Shown: positions 1-10,250, counted from the stretch's first letter. The stretch: 11,349 nt of DNA from Larix sibirica (GCA_004151065.3 NWUY0304645726.1:1-11349), one strand, 5' to 3'. The notes: a model not told the origin generated them from the sequence alone. Numbers and translations are program-made.

Positions 1-250
1 TTGGAAGATTTGATACATAGCCTACTAGTGCATCACTGTTCTGTTCTCTGGGGGTCTCGGGCACGGAGGGCCAGGAGGCCATTTGGATGGGACCATCCGA
101 TGGCTTCCCAGAGCTAGGGAGCCAGCTAGGGCCCTAGTTGGATGAGAGGTGAAACCGTGGTTCCGCTTTGGGAAATGAAGATAGAAGCAACTCGAGATGA
201 AGAAGGAAGCTTGCTCAGTTTGGACTCCATCACCATTCTTATAACGAGGT
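1..250. other. GC-richer block of unknown nature
   Basis: This stretch is clearly richer in G and C than the next 2.5 kb, and the change is abrupt at about 245. Frame 1 stays open from the ATG at 142 to 459 and carries a mixed, protein-like composition up to about 246, then turns into Phe/Ile/Leu-rich translation typical of AT-rich non-coding DNA. A GT-containing site at about 249 (acgag/gtattttt) could be a splice donor, so a 3'-truncated exon is possible. Upstream, frame 1 has TAG stops at about 115 and 127. A 6-bp inverted repeat (GGATGG/CCATCC, 85-98) is present. I recognise no protein family on either strand. Confidence 0.25.
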
Positions 251-450
251 ATTTTTCTTGTGATTTTAAATTGTTTATATGTTGTTGTAAACTCTTTATA
301 GGCTTCTATGGTTACATTATGCTTATAGGTTGTATACATTTAATAAATCCACCATTTGAGGTTGTATTAAGATTCTTATGCATTTCTAGAAGGAAAAGAA
401 ATATATTCTTATTTAGATTAAAATTCTTAATGCCTTTAGAGGCATTACAA

Positions 451-544
451 AGGGTATAGCAATTGGTATTGAGTAATTGAGATGATAAGTTATAAATGGA
501 AAATCACATGTTCAAATCCTATGGGTACTAGCTTAAAAAAAAAA
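451..544 (+). mobile_element. Possible tRNA-derived SINE with A tail
   Basis: The sequence agggtatagcaattggta (451-468) resembles the 5' end and A box of a tRNA gene, with about two bases missing inside the box. At 510-519, gttcaaatcc fits the B-box core GTTCRANNC, about 40 bases downstream, close to the spacing in tRNA genes. The unit ends in a run of ten A (535-544), as expected of a SINE copied by a LINE reverse transcriptase. Only about three of the five T-arm pairs remain, so this is not a working tRNA. I could not find clear target-site duplications. A chance match in AT-rich DNA is a real alternative. Confidence 0.33.
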
Positions 545-1096
545 GATAATACCTCTAACCCAAAAGATCAAATAAAATTCACCCAAAATGATCAAACAAG
601 AAAAAAAAAAAGAAAAAAGATTATCAAGATTCTAAATTTTCAAGGTAAACCCAACACATGTTTCCCACTCTATTAAATTACAAAATTATTCCTCCTATTT
701 AAAAATATGCTATATTTAAGCTATTATACCTAAGATCACAACTTGTGACTTCACATGTTGAGAAATGCAAACTCATTAATCCTTTATAGAAAATGTACAC
801 AATAATACCTTAACAATATGTGAAAAAGTGCCTAACTCATCAATGTTTGGTTTTGAGTCACAAGGATTGTGTGTATATGACGTGCAAGCTTTAAGCACCA
901 CATGCTTTTACGATGGAAATGTATATGTTTCTCGTTTTCTCTATCATTTTTCCTTTTGGTTGTATTCTAACGTTTGGTGGAGATAAATATGATTTAATAA
1001 TCAACATAATCCCAACCTAATATGTATAATAATCAACCTAAAACTTTAAGTGGATTTCACTTTTACAATATGTACTTGTTTTTTTATGATCATAAT

Positions 1097-1129
1097 AATT
1101 AATTACGGAAAGAATTACAATAATTAATT
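1097..1129. repeat. 9-bp inverted repeat (hairpin)
   Basis: aattaatta at 1097-1105 and taattaatt at 1121-1129 are exact reverse complements around a 15-base loop. In DNA this AT-rich such stems arise easily, so no function is claimed. It could be a remnant of a MITE, but I see no matching terminal repeats or target-site duplication. Confidence 0.35.
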
Positions 1130-1190
1130 TAAAGAAGATTAAAGTGGATTTCAAGATTTTTTTTTGTGTGTTTACATTTTTTGTTTGTTT

Positions 1191-1211
1191 ATTATTTATT
1201 TATTTATTTAT
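1191..1211. repeat. (ATTT)n microsatellite
   Basis: About five tandem copies of a TTTA/ATTT unit follow a T-rich stretch (1158-1190). Ordinary simple repeat. Confidence 0.8.
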
Positions 1212-2101
1212 GATTTGTGGGATTAGTTTGTGGTTTAAGAACCCACTATTTAGGGAGATCTAAGCTATCAAAACTACTCAGGGATTGTATTTAGTTTAGG
1301 CCACATCACTCTTAATATGACTAGATTTTTAAATGTCTCTTCCTTCCTGATTACCTTACAATGTTCGACCTTAAGTCATCATGCAAAACAAAACTAGCCA
1401 AAACCAACTATGCTAACGGGATTCAATTTTTATACTTTTATGTTATTGTTATTTTTAAATTTTTATTAAAAATACCAAATAAAATATTCTAATTGTTGTC
1501 ATTTTTCCATCTATTTTGAATCAATTAAAACTCTAATTTTATGTTAATCATATATATTAAAAATTATATATATATTTTTTTTCATACACTATTTTTATTT
1601 AACAGTCATTTAATTAATATATATTATACAACATTTTTTCACTTTTTATTATTATTTACATCTTCATTTCTATCTAAATCAAAATTCCATTCATTAGTTA
1701 CACTCTCCCATCTCAATGTTGCACCATCTTAACATTGTCCAACATTAGGAAATGAGTTCCCTTCTCTTTGCAATGGAAAATATTATGCTTGGAACCATGG
1801 ATTTCCAGCTATTATCAATAATTGATCTTTTCTTTAGCATTCACATGCAATTCTGGTCATGGTTTTCACCTAAGACAACAACTCTAGAAGGAAAAATGCA
1901 TATGAACACCAAGCTATAAGTAGAATGAGAAACTAAACAATAATCAACGAACTCTTTTCATCATGAAAAACCAAGATTTATATTATAAGCATGCAATGGC
2001 ACAACTTTCCTTTTCACGAAACCCATGGATATTCATTTAGATAACTAAGTTCAATAATTAATCAACATAGATAAAGGTGGGAAGGTTTAGGATAAAAGGT
2101 G

Positions 2102-2125
2102 AATAATAATTTCAATATTATTATT
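2102..2125. repeat. 9-bp inverted repeat (hairpin)
   Basis: aataataat (2102-2110) and attattatt (2117-2125) are perfect reverse complements around a 6-base loop. It is built of simple AAT/ATT units, so it may be only a microsatellite-like palindrome. Confidence 0.4.
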
Positions 2126-2784
2126 TATCTCTAGGCTTCCTTAGTTCCCTTTCTTCCCCTCTTGCAAATTCATAGTGCCTTTTATATTTACTTATGGTAT
2201 TTTAGTGATTATTGATATGATAAAAATGGTACTATGTATTAAAAAAATACACCGAGGATGGTTACGCACATGGTGAATAGACATTATCATGTCATGCATC
2301 AAGGTTTTAATCGAGTTTTATTAAATATAAACATGTATAAACAAAGGGTCAAAATTAAGGTATTATAATCTCTAAAGTGACGAATCCTTATAATATCTTA
2401 CACACTGAACCCCACCCCTATATACACTTAGACCCATCCATTATGGCTTTGAACACAATATGTTTTCATATACACTAATTCATCTAAGCCATTACACACT
2501 ATAACCAATAAGCTCCATGACCTCTAGTATAAGAATTACTCGTTAAATAGGTGCTATATGCTTAAGGAATTACCCTTGATCGACTCTGACAATTTTCCAT
2601 GTTATTTCGATATAGGGTATTATAAGAAATGTACATATATATTTTTTTTATGTTTATGAATTTATTATAAGATTTTTGAAGAATATATATACTTTAAGGA
2701 AAACCTTGCCAAAAATTTAAGGGATGTTTTTTTCATATTTGTGGATGGCATCCCTAGTAAATTTGTTGGCGTAGACTAGTACAC

Positions 2785-2925
2785 TTAACCTAGGAAAATT
2801 TGGACCATACACCTATCAACATAGACCTTACCAAATACTCAACACCATTGGTGACAATCGATTGAGTTAACCCTTGGGGATTTTTTTCCAAGAAAAAATT
2901 CATGGGATCCACTCTTCCATAGAAT
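2785..2925 (+). repeat. Diverged direct repeat, copy A
   Basis: Shares blocks in the same order with copy B (2998-3160). These are ttaacctaggaa (2785-2796), a CCATTGGT-AC block (about 2845-2855), a 22-base block at 2860-2881 that differs from 3055-3076 at one base, then an A-rich run followed by ggatcc and cactc-tccat. Offsets are 213 bases at the left, 195 in the middle and 230 at the right, so indels have accumulated in both copies. Copy A lacks the GT/AC tract of copy B. Confidence 0.65.
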
Positions 2926-2997
2926 ACTTGGAAGAAGCGTGACTCAGTTGCCAACCACAATTAAGTTTTTGGTATCCCTAAGTGACCCAAGTGGATT

Positions 2998-3160
2998 TTA
3001 ACCTATGAATTGTGGCCTCCCATTGGTAACATGGCTTGGGTGGATAATTCAACTGATTGAGCTAACCCTTGGGGATAATCCTATGTGTGTTTGTATGGAC
3101 GTGTGTACACACACACACACGTATGAAAAAATATGGATCCCGCCACTCCTCCATGCCTCT
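2998..3160 (+). repeat. Diverged direct repeat, copy B
   Basis: Second copy of the unit starting at 2785. It contains ttaacctatgaa (2998-3009), the CCATTGGT-AC block at 3020-3030, the shared 22-base block at 3055-3076, an inserted GT/AC tract, and then an A-rich run with ggatcc at 3135-3140. Its right end overlaps the likely start of the DUF4283 pseudogene, so the repeat unit includes the leader of that gene. Tandem leader units are known upstream of ORF1 in some LINEs. Whether this is such a case is inference. Confidence 0.6.
3101..3120. repeat. GT/AC microsatellite with palindromic centre
   Basis: The tract gtgtgt followed by acacacacacacac joins the two strands' versions of the same dinucleotide. 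Bases 3101-3112 are therefore a perfect palindrome. It is present in repeat copy B and absent from copy A, which suggests it grew or inserted after the duplication. Confidence 0.8.
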
Positions 3161-4505
3161 TCATCCAATATCCAATGGAAACCTAGCAATTTCCTATAAG
3201 CATACTCCATCCCTAGGATCTTCTAATACACCTTCCCTAGATTTCGGTCTTGTTGACTTCAATGGATACACTATGGTCCTTTCCCATCTTGCACACATGT
3301 TCTCCTCATGCTCTTGAACACTCTAACTACAAGTTGGATTCAATAACTCTTCACCCAAATCCTCTATGGAATTAGTGATTGTCTCTTTAGTACCCACATA
3401 TGTTTGCATGATCCTAGCAATAGAGTATTCCTCCTTACCTACACTAAGAGAGGAAAAGGAGGGAGCTCCTTTGGTAATGGAGATTTTCCAAATTTTCATT
3501 TAAGTTCTTATTGATAGATTGCTCTCACTACTTGTTCCCTCCTCAAAATTAGTTACTTCTCTAATGGAGCATATTCAAACTATGGAGGGGATCTTGGCCC
3601 CATTACAACACCTATTTTTCGTCAGGAACTCACTCCTCTTGGACTCATCTATACTTGGTGATGCTACTTTGTTCTTAGTTTATCTTCTAAATGGAGGTGC
3701 AAAGTCCCAAATTCCTAGCACATCATCCAAAGGAGTGACAAAGGGCATAAGTTATTCTTATCAGGACTTTCTTCTTGGATATGGGGCACAAAGCTCAACC
3801 CAACTCAAGAAAGGGCCCTTTATTTTTTGTGTAGATGGTTATGGAGGACCCAATCACAAATATCGATTGCGTGATAGTGGGGGAATCATTTTTCTCTAAT
3901 CATGGTTGATTTGCATATTCATGGCATAGGGCTATCATTGAAACAACTCAATCCTTATATTGAGAATTCATGGGGCCATGTCTCGATGGAATAAGTTAAA
4001 ATCCACCCCATGGAAAAAGGATATTTTATTATGGAGTTTAAACATGTGAATGATCATGATCTTGTTAATGGACATGGGTATTGGGTCATGGGTGGGGTAG
4101 GACTCTTTATGAAGCCATGACATTCCAGGTCTTAACCCAAAAACAACAATGCTTATATAGGTTCATATATGGTTTCATATTCTAAGCCTCCCTCTAGAAT
4201 TATAGAACTTACGCTATTTTAAAGTGATTGGGAACACATTTGGGACATTCGTAGCACTAAATCTCAACATATATGAGAATATATATAGCCTTCACTCACT
4301 TTTGCTATTGGCTCCTTCGTTTTTTAGAAGGCCGCAAAAGGTAGAAGAGGAAAGGACCATAGAAGAAAATGTAAGAAAGAGTTGTGAACCGATGCTAACG
4401 GCTGCAACCATTTTGGACCCTCCCAACAAGTATAAAAGGAAGCAGAAGATAAGTGGAAAAGAGGATGGGGATAACAATGAGAAATGTGAAAAAGATCAGA
4501 AGTAG
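3123..4505 (+). pseudogene. DUF4283-type protein pseudogene (LINE ORF1/gag-like)
   Basis: Frame 3 is nearly open from the ATG at 3123 to 3899, with stops near 3315, 3324 and 3501. This part is Ser/Pro/Leu-rich and I recognise nothing in it until SSTQLKKGPF near 3800. The DUF4283-like half then shifts frame: frame 1 CVIVGESFFSNHG (about 3868-3906), frame 2 MEKGYFIMEFKH then MGGVGLFMKP followed by TGA (about 4010-4120), and frame 3 FHILSLPLEL, TAG, NLRYFKVIGNTFGTFVALN (4173-4265). This matches the family pattern of a GYF...F strand, a W-rich segment, a hydrophobic 'LPL..W' segment and an 'IG..LG' turn. The TGA and the TAG sit where the family usually has Trp. A Lys/Glu-rich tail ends in TAG at 4505. 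DUF4283 is typical of plant LINE ORF1 and related gag-like nucleic-acid-binding proteins. No CCHC knuckle, endonuclease or RT follows before the LTR. A 5' LINE fragment or a retrocopy are both possible. Confidence 0.68.
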
Positions 4506-4533
4506 ATCAACCGAAGATAGAGATAGTCATATT

Positions 4534-4959
4534 TGTAGTAGAGGTTTATGTATTTGGATTTTGGGTAGTTGGGTTTTGCTTTCATGTTTTTCTTATGCAG
4601 TGACGTGTAATTCCATGGTGATTGTAAGGCCATAGAGCCGTGTTGTAATGAACTTCATATGCTGTAATAAATAAGGATTTTTGGGCCCCTAAATTTCATG
4701 TGCTATGCTTGTCTACTCAATGTCGATCTATTATGTTCCTTAACTGTTTGCTATGAGTAATGTTAATGTTGCGATATTTTGTAATGAGCAATGTTGTGGT
4801 ATCTTAAGCTGAAATATATTTCGATCTAAATGTTAATAACCTTTCACAATTGTATCCGTATAGTTAACCAATCCCTATCACACACAGGTCTAGGCTATGC
4901 TTCGAAGGAGTGACACCTTCCCTTTCGGGGGATTAAAAATTCCAACGCACTAGACTACA
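4534..4959 (+). repeat. Candidate 5' LTR (right end better supported)
   Basis: The right end is placed by the sequence tagactaca at 4951-4959, one base before a primer-binding-site-like motif. Searching left for the inverted partner of ACTACA finds TGTAGT at 4534-4539, giving a 426-bp unit with 6-bp terminal inverted repeats in the usual TG...CA form. It contains an AATAAA signal at 4666-4671. Weak points: no clear TATA box lies inside, the second LTR is outside the window so identity cannot be tested, and a 6-base match within a few hundred bases can occur by chance. The true left end could be farther upstream. If correct, the five bases before it, atatt (4529-4533), are the target site. Confidence 0.4.
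4666..4671 (+). promoter_or_regulatory. AATAAA polyadenylation signal candidate
   Basis: A canonical AATAAA, overlapping a second near-match, sits between the DUF4283 pseudogene end and the PBS. It could be the R-region polyadenylation signal of the LTR. Alternatively it could end the transcript of the DUF4283 gene, if the LTR assignment is wrong. Confidence 0.4.
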
Positions 4960-4960
4960 G

Positions 4961-4976
4961 TGGTGCCTTTGTTGGC
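4961..4976 (+). promoter_or_regulatory. Decayed primer-binding site (tRNA-Asp-like)
   Basis: tggtgcctttgttggc directly follows the LTR end after a single g. Compared with the plant tRNA-Asp-type PBS used by Athila-group elements (TGGCGCCGTTGCCGGG, from memory), 11 of 16 bases match. Three of the five differences are C-to-T, as expected from decay of methylated cytosines. The PBS is where a host tRNA primes minus-strand DNA synthesis. Its position 54 bases before the first gag-frame ATG fits. Confidence 0.5.
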
Positions 4977-5014
4977 CCATGTGCAAGAACCTGCTCTCAA
5001 TTTTGCACCAACAA

Positions 5015-5794
5015 ATGAATCCATTGCCAGGAATTGGTTTTTAATGGGACATCGTTAAATGTATGGATACTTATGTGACAACAAGTCAGATTCAGCTATG
5101 GTGGGATACAAATCTTTACAATTTTGCAACATAGTAAGCCGAATTAAGAGGGTGGGAAGTTTCAAAGTCTAGACAATATATTTTCTACAGAGGACCTCCA
5201 TTAGATCAGTATGAAATCTTGTGTGTTCAACTTCTAGTTACCCTAGTCGAATGGATACACAAACTTGTAGAAGAACCTGAATATCTCAACCAAGAAAGAA
5301 GGATTTCCTAGTGGACTCAACAAGAACTGATTAGATTGAACCACTTAGATTCATCGTTGACCAGAGCTATCGATTTCTGGGTAGAAATTAGTACTCTCAC
5401 TGGGTATATTCTAGAATTTGCGGCTGAAAATAATAAATCATCATCTAAAGCCGAAGACAAACTCAAAAGTGGAGCTAGGGTTAGAATTTTAAAATAAGTT
5501 ATGTTGTGGATTAATACCTGGATGGTTGCATTCAGGTTTTTTCCTCTAGATTGGATTAAAAGGAGTAGTAAGACTCTCATGCTAAGGGGGAAAAGTCAGG
5601 GTGATGTTACTTCGTTGCAGAGGGTAAAACTATTGTCAATGGAGGGTGACATTGATAGTAAAGAAGCTATGGTTGCAAGAGTGGAAATAAGGGAAGAAAT
5701 CCATGAACAATGGTGGAAAGCACAAATGAGAAAGGTGCAAAGAAGAAGCGTGCAACTAGAAAATAAAATACAGAATGGGGAAAAGAGTAAATAA
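5015..5794 (+). pseudogene. Gag N-terminal segment, unknown domain
   Basis: Frame 2 reads from the ATG at 5015, 38 bases after the PBS, to TAA at 5792-5794. Internal stops lie at 5042, 5132, 5135, 5309 and 5495. Between stops the translation is protein-like, for example YIFYRGPPLDQYEI then LLVTLVEWIHKLVEEPEYLN (about 5183-5285) and RAIDFWVEISTLTGYILEF (about 5360-5416). The last 60 or so residues are highly charged, with EIREEIHEQWWKAQMRK near 5687-5737, and may form a coiled coil. I do not recognise the domain. It sits where gag begins, and no second start is obvious before the capsid-like domain. It is therefore probably the N-terminal part of a long gag. A separate small ORF upstream of gag, as in Ogre, is the alternative. 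Confidence 0.55.
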
Positions 5795-6297
5795 AATCAA
5801 AGAGAGTTATGTCAGATGAAGCGAAGAGAAGAAATAACTAGCTACAGGCTAAGGGGAAGAGGGATAGAAGTGTTAGATAGATCAGTAAGAGGAAGTTGGG
5901 GAGAAGGTTTAAGTGGAAGGAAGGACTACGAAACTTAGCCACCAAGTAGCGAACATCATATCAGACACCAGAAAATGCCCTGGATGTAGTTGTGGAACAC
6001 CAAGAACTATTAGGACCTGCAGAAAATAGAAGTACCCTAGAAAGTGAACCCCCCATTGTCACGAAAGTAGTTACTAGAAGCAACGGAAGTAGCACTCCTC
6101 TGACCGACCCTTGAATGCCCTTGCAAAATCTAGTAACAAACTCTCAACATTTTGTCTTACAATTACCTTGGAATAGTAAAATGAATAGTAATACTAATAG
6201 TTCACAAAGCAGTTCATTAGCAGGTGGAAGTAGTAATAGTAGGTATCGACAACCTAGTAGTAACAATATAGCACAACTGGGATCCTAAGGGTTTGTA
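5795..6297 (+). pseudogene. Gag linker: basic then Ser/Asn-rich
   Basis: The frame moves from 2 to 1 somewhere in about 5795-5950, where both frames give Lys/Arg-rich peptides, so the exact indel cannot be placed. From about 5970 frame 1 is good: ALDVVVEHQELLGPAENRST and PPIVTKVVTRSNGSSTPLTD, then a TGA near 6113. After that comes a low-complexity Ser/Asn/Gln-rich run at about 6180-6280 (NSNTNSSQSSSLAGGSSNSR). A TAA near 6286 precedes the capsid-like domain. It looks like a disordered spacer between the N-terminal segment and the capsid part of one gag protein. It has no motif that assigns a function. Confidence 0.5.
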
Positions 6298-6960
6298 TTG
6301 GTAGGAGATCCAGTGGTGTCAATGGCTAAAGTACCAGCAGGACCACCCCTAAGATGCCTTGAATTTTGTGGGAAAGGAGGAGAAGATGACACATCTCAAC
6401 ATTGGTTCCTATGTGAAGCAATATGGAATCCTAGAGCAACCCCAACAGCAGCTAAATTAGTTGAATTCCATAAAACGTCAAGAGGAAGGGCCTTACAATG
6501 GTACATGAAATAGATTGAGACTTGAGGACCACCAGATCCCACTTTAGCAGATAAAAATAAACTATTCTTAGATGAATTTGCACAACCCAAGTCCGAACAA
6601 CAGGGTGTTGCGGAATTAAGAAAAATATGGCAAATGCATGGAGAATATTCCTAGGCATATGCACAACATTTTATGGATGTATTGACCAAGCTAACATTAT
6701 CGATACATGAATCACACCATAAAGAGTGGTTTATTCAATGTTTACTTCCATTAACAAGGATATCGTTGTCACAACAGGTGCTAGACTCACCCAAAATTCC
6801 ATTAGAACAAGTAATGAAGATTAAAGCTATGGCCAATTATCTGAACACCACTGCAGTAGGAACTTCATCATCCTCAGGAGAATTGGCACAAGTGCATGAT
6901 AAACTGATAGAGATAAATGAAAGACTTCATGACCTTAACATACCAAAAGCATCCCAACTG
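6298..6960 (+). pseudogene. gag: Gag capsid-like domain (Retrotrans_gag type)
   Basis: Frame 1 carries the plant Retrotrans_gag pattern: LEFCGKGGEDDTSQHWFLCE (about 6358-6417), EFHKTSRGRALQWYMK (6463-6510), FAQPKSEQQGVAELRKIWQ (about 6580-6633) and HHKEWFIQCLLPLTRISLSQ (6715-6774). The 'L/R-x-R-A-L-x-W' helix and the 'KEWFI..LLP' segment are family hallmarks. This domain forms the particle shell that encloses the element RNA. Stops interrupt it at 6511 (TAG), 6523 (TGA) and 6652 (TAG), but the reading frame itself is unbroken for over 1 kb from here into the zinc knuckles. The codon at 6298 is a Val-Gly start context in the middle of the protein (GTG-like), not a true start. Translation would have begun upstream. 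Confidence 0.85.
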
Positions 6961-6969
6961 CAAGCATGG

Positions 6970-7543
6970 TGTACTAGTTGCATGAAAGAAGGACATCATG
7001 CTTTCGAATGCCCCAAGACGAGAAGTGGACAAATTCCTCTAGGAGGACCAATATTTAACGAAGGACGATTTAATGAAGGGAAAAATGTGAAAGTTGCATA
7101 GGTTTCCACACCGAATCCATTCCAATCTATAGGACGACCAACATACCCAGAACCGCTAAGTGCTTCTCTGAACGACTATTGCAAGATTTGCAAAGCATTT
7201 GGTCATCTTCCGCGACTTTGCCCAATTTTGTAGAAATACTCCTCTGTCCCAAGCACAATATTATGTGAATTTTGTGGATCCACAATACATAGCAGTAACA
7301 AGTTCCCAACCTTGGATGATTTGATAAAGAGGCTAGATCTCTCTATATATTGGGTAGGAAAGCAACCCGGGAATAGGGAGAGGGTGCGAAAGAAGATTTG
7401 GTATGGGACAAGGAGGCGATCACACATGACCCATTTGATGCTACAACTACAACAAGATTGGCCATATTTACCATGACTGTCCATTGCCCAAAAATTTATG
7501 GTTTACATACTACCGCACGAACACCCAAACCATGGAGGAATGT
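6970..7543 (+). pseudogene. gag: Nucleocapsid: array of five CCHC zinc knuckles
   Basis: Five CX2CX4HX4C units can be read, in two groups. Knuckle 1 (6970-7011, CTSCMKEGHHAFEC) and knuckle 2 (7180-7221, CKICKAFGHLPRLC) are intact. Knuckle 3 (7264-7305, CEFCGSTIHSSNKF) has lost the last Cys to Phe. All three are in frame 1, with TAG stops at 7099 and 7231 between them. A Gly/Arg-rich linker follows in frame 2 from about 7350. Knuckle 4 (7439-7480, CYNYNKIGHIYHDC) has Tyr at the second Cys. Knuckle 5 (7502-7543, FTYYRTNTQTMEEC) keeps only its final Cys, with Phe, Tyr and Gln at the other three ligand positions. Most plant gypsy gags have one or two knuckles. Multi-knuckle gags of this shape fit what I recall of non-angiosperm elements. 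They would bind the element RNA. Confidence 0.8.
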
Positions 7544-8116
7544 CTTGAATTGATCACGAAATGGGAAGATTCCGCAGTAAGACCAACCAATTTTATTAAC
7601 TGTGAACCATGGGAATATTTAAGTGAAGCAGGGTTTGTTGTTACTCAGGAAAGTGTAAGAGCTGGATCAGATCGACGATGACCAAACTCCCTTGCGATCA
7701 GGAAGGTAGCACCAAATAAGACTAAATATATTCCAGTATAATACAAAGAGATCTACCAAGAGGCCACAAACATGTTTGGTCAAACACCAACCCCACCAGT
7801 TAGAGATGAAGCAGGATCATCCCATTAATACATAAAGAATGATATAAGAATTGATGAGAGAGAATAAGGTAATGACAAAGCAAGGGACTTTGTTTCATTA
7901 TGGTTCCATCTACTAAAAGATATTTTGGAAGATGAGAATGCTACTCAAAATTTGTGTGGAGCACTTCAAAAACTCCACGTTGTTGAGTAAATTGATGGCA
8001 AGATCTATGCCCCACTACCAAAAAGAAACCTGTAGTTGGTATGACAAAGGCGAAGGAAGAGGAATGGTTGATATTTTTGTCTAGATGCATAGGTACATGG
8101 CTACAATATTAAGAAT
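7544..8116 (+). pseudogene. Gag-to-protease linker
   Basis: Frame 2 continues from knuckle 5 towards the protease without a frame change but with many stops (the first is TGA at 7679-7681). Recognisable protein-like stretches are ELITKWEDSAVRPTNFINCE (7547-7606) and HLLKDILEDENATQNLCGAL (about 7907-7966), followed by IDGKIYAPLPKRN. The second stretch looks like a short helical unit just before the protease. I do not know a named domain for it. It was probably part of the gag-protease polyprotein, since frame 2 runs into the catalytic Asp region. Confidence 0.5.
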
Positions 8117-8568
8117 GTGATGCTAGATTTCGGCTCAGATGTCAACATCCTTCCAAAGAAGTCATGGGAAGCAATGGGCTCTCCACCGCTTGTCTATTCT
8201 CCCATTCAATTGAGGATGGAAAATCGATATCACATCTTCGCCATTGGCTGGATCAAAATGTTGAAGTTGATTTGGGAGGTGATAAAACCACTACAAATTT
8301 TGAAGTGATAGAAATTATGAGTGGAATAGATCCATACCCAACATTGCTTGGAATCAAATGGGCTTATGAAAACTATGGGATAATTGATTTGAAGAATAGA
8401 ATGATGAATTTTGAAGATGATGGCATGAAAATAACACAACCATTGGATCCACACCAAGGTCTATCATACATAGAGCCAATCCAAGGAAACATGGAACACG
8501 ATGTCCTTGATAACATATATTCTCTAACAATAGGAAAAATAGATGATTATGTAAATCCAACAACATAA
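8117..8568 (+). pseudogene. Aspartic protease (retropepsin)
   Basis: VMLDFGSDVNILPKKSWEAM (8117-8176, frame 2) is the active-site strand. Asp is at 8126-8128, followed by x-G-S-D and the hydrophobic VNILP run. The Phe between Asp and Gly is odd, since retropepsins usually have Ser or Thr, though some plant gypsy lineages vary there. SPIQLRMENRYHIFAIGWI follows to about 8250. One base is then lost near 8255-8265 and the domain continues in frame 1 with NVEVDLGGDKTTTNFEVIEI (8257-8316), PYPTLLGIKWAYENYGIIDL (about 8335-8394) and an acidic tail ending in TAA at 8566. 'LLGI.WA' is the second conserved strand of the fold. The enzyme cuts the polyprotein during particle maturation. The frameshift alone would remove function. 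Confidence 0.82.
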
Positions 8569-9376
8569 AGATCTATAAGCTAGAAGAGCATTCAACCCAT
8601 TGACAATGATTATGAGGAGGCTTGGGACAACTGGGAAAATGGGAAACACGAACTCTCATCCAAACATTGCACAATGGTGAAATCGGTTTGCTAGATTGGA
8701 GTAGAAGCACATGATTCCCCAAGGTATGATGAAACCCATAGCCTAAACTAGTTCCTTCAGCAAATGGAATTAGTCATAGAGGAATACTGCATGGATGTCC
8801 TAGACTTCATGCTTAGAGGGACTCATGTAAGATGGTGGGAAGCACACAAAAACGACACACCTAATTGGGACACAACTCAATCAAAAATAATGATTAGGTT
8901 CAAATTGTCCACGCATGCCAATATGGTAAAATAATTATCATGAGAGAGACTAATCCCTATGAGCACATTGGCCTGTGTGAGAACTAGTGGGAATCAGACA
9001 AAATATAGCCATAATTTTGTGTTCATCAATTCTTTCCTGAGCTGGGTCCTATCTCGAAATCTTGGTATCTACACAATGAAACAAGGTGACAAACCAAATG
9101 CTAGAAGATGATGCACACACAACTTTTTCAAGAATTTTCCCTTTTTGCAACTAGTGATACAGTAACATAAAATATGTTAGCTATTAAGAAATAATTCTTT
9201 ACCAACAAGTTGCAAAACACGGGACACTCATATGTCTGTCCTATGCATCAAGAACTAGAAAATATCACATTAAAGGTTCCTGAAGTAAGACAAGGAGAAA
9301 TATGAACCAGATGAGCTCGAGCATTTGCAGCACTTGACTTTCAAAGAGTCAAAAGGATCCTGAGAAATAAACTTAA
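8569..9376 (+). pseudogene. Second gag-like module between protease and RT
   Basis: Frame 1 continues with IGVEAHDSPRYDETHSLN (about 8698-8751), QQMELVIEEYCMDVLDFMLR (8758-8817) and GTHVRWWEAHK (8818-8850). A frame change near 8940 leads to frame 3 with TNPYEHIGLCEN (8949-8984), CVHQFFPELGPISKSWYLHN (about 9018-9077) and then RAFAALDFQRVKRI (about 9318-9359). The 'L..GT...WW' helix is the same kind of motif as the capsid helix RALQWY of the first gag domain, and 'P.EH...C' resembles the start of such a domain. Known retroelement pol genes go straight from protease to RT with only a short spacer, so about 800 bases here is unusual. Stops are frequent, especially in frame 3. The gag-like reading is an inference from motif shape. 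Confidence 0.55.
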
Positions 9377-10250
9377 ACAAAACCTAAGGAGACCGGAGAA
9401 ATATATGTGCAAACTTTGAAGTTGCAGAAAGTCAACGTCAATAGTGAATATAAACCAAAGATAACAACAATTGGGGATTACTGGGATGACCAAATGGTGT
9501 CTAAGGTCACATTTTTATTGAAAGAATAGGATGATTTGTTTCCACAAATATTTATAGAACTCAAAGGGATTCATGGGTACCTAGGAGAAATGAAGATTGT
9601 GCTAAAATCGGATGCCAAACTAGTTAGGCATCGATCATATAGACTAAATCCTCGAATGAAGCAAAAGGTGAAAAAGGAGATTGATCGAATGTTAAGCACA
9701 ATTTTGATTTTTCTAGTAGATGAATTAGTCTAGATCAATCCCATCATCATCTGAAGTAAGAAATATATAGAGGAAATTAGGGTATGTGTTGACTATCACA
9801 GCCTGAATACTGGCTGTGTCCATGATTTGTTTTCGACATTGTTTAGCGACGAAGTGCTAGACCAAGTAGCAATAAATGAGGCATACTCATTCACTGATGG
9901 ATTCTTGATCTATTACTAGGTCGGGATTTCTAAGGAGGATAAGAAGAAGACCACATTCACTAGATAATGGGGATGATTTGCTTATAATGTGATGCCATTT
10001 GGGATGAAAAATGCACCAACCATTTTCTCAAGGATAGTCATCATGGATTTCCGCGAATTCCTTCATGAGTTCTTGGAAGTCTATCGAGATGATTAGACAA
10101 TCTACAAATTGCTCAAAGACCATGTTGCACTTCTTCAACTTATGCTGGATCACTGCAGATAGATGGGAATTTATTTGAACTTGCGAAAGTGCATATTTTG
10201 TGTTCCTTTTGGCAACTCGTTGGGCCATATCGTTTGAAAAGATGGAGTTT
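9377..10250 (+). pseudogene. pol: Reverse transcriptase
   Basis: Frame 2 runs unbroken by frameshift from about 9377. Landmarks are LKLQKVNVNSEYKPK then IGDYWDDQ (the usual lead-in), DLFPQIFIELKGIHGYLGEM (9533-9592), RSYRLNPRMKQKVKKEIDRM (fingers), IRVCVDYHSLNTG (about 9776-9814), EAYSFTDGF (about 9881-9907), YNVMPFGMKNAPTIFSRIV (about 9983-10039), and the catalytic box YRDD at 10082-10093, where Phe, Met or Leu usually replaces Arg. LGHIV and the connecting KDGVLVDPAK follow. Stops in this span include TAG 9527, 9731, 9917 and 10094 (right after YRDD), and TGA and TAA near 9749-9976. Both catalytic Asp pairs (VCVD/FTD region and DD) are present. The enzyme copies element RNA into DNA in the particle. 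Confidence 0.93.

Larger units (their letters stand above)
545..2780. other. AT-rich non-coding DNA
   Basis: This is about 2.2 kb of AT-rich sequence with no reading frame that looks coding on either strand. It holds an A-rich run (601-618), an (ATTT)n tract, and several small hairpins. Open frames here, such as 1541-1732 on the + strand, translate into Ile/Tyr/Phe/Leu-rich low-complexity peptides that follow from base composition. I see no RNA gene, LTR ends or recognisable transposon protein. Old, unrecognisable repeat remnants are likely, especially at 1870-2180, where the texture is less simple. Confidence 0.6.
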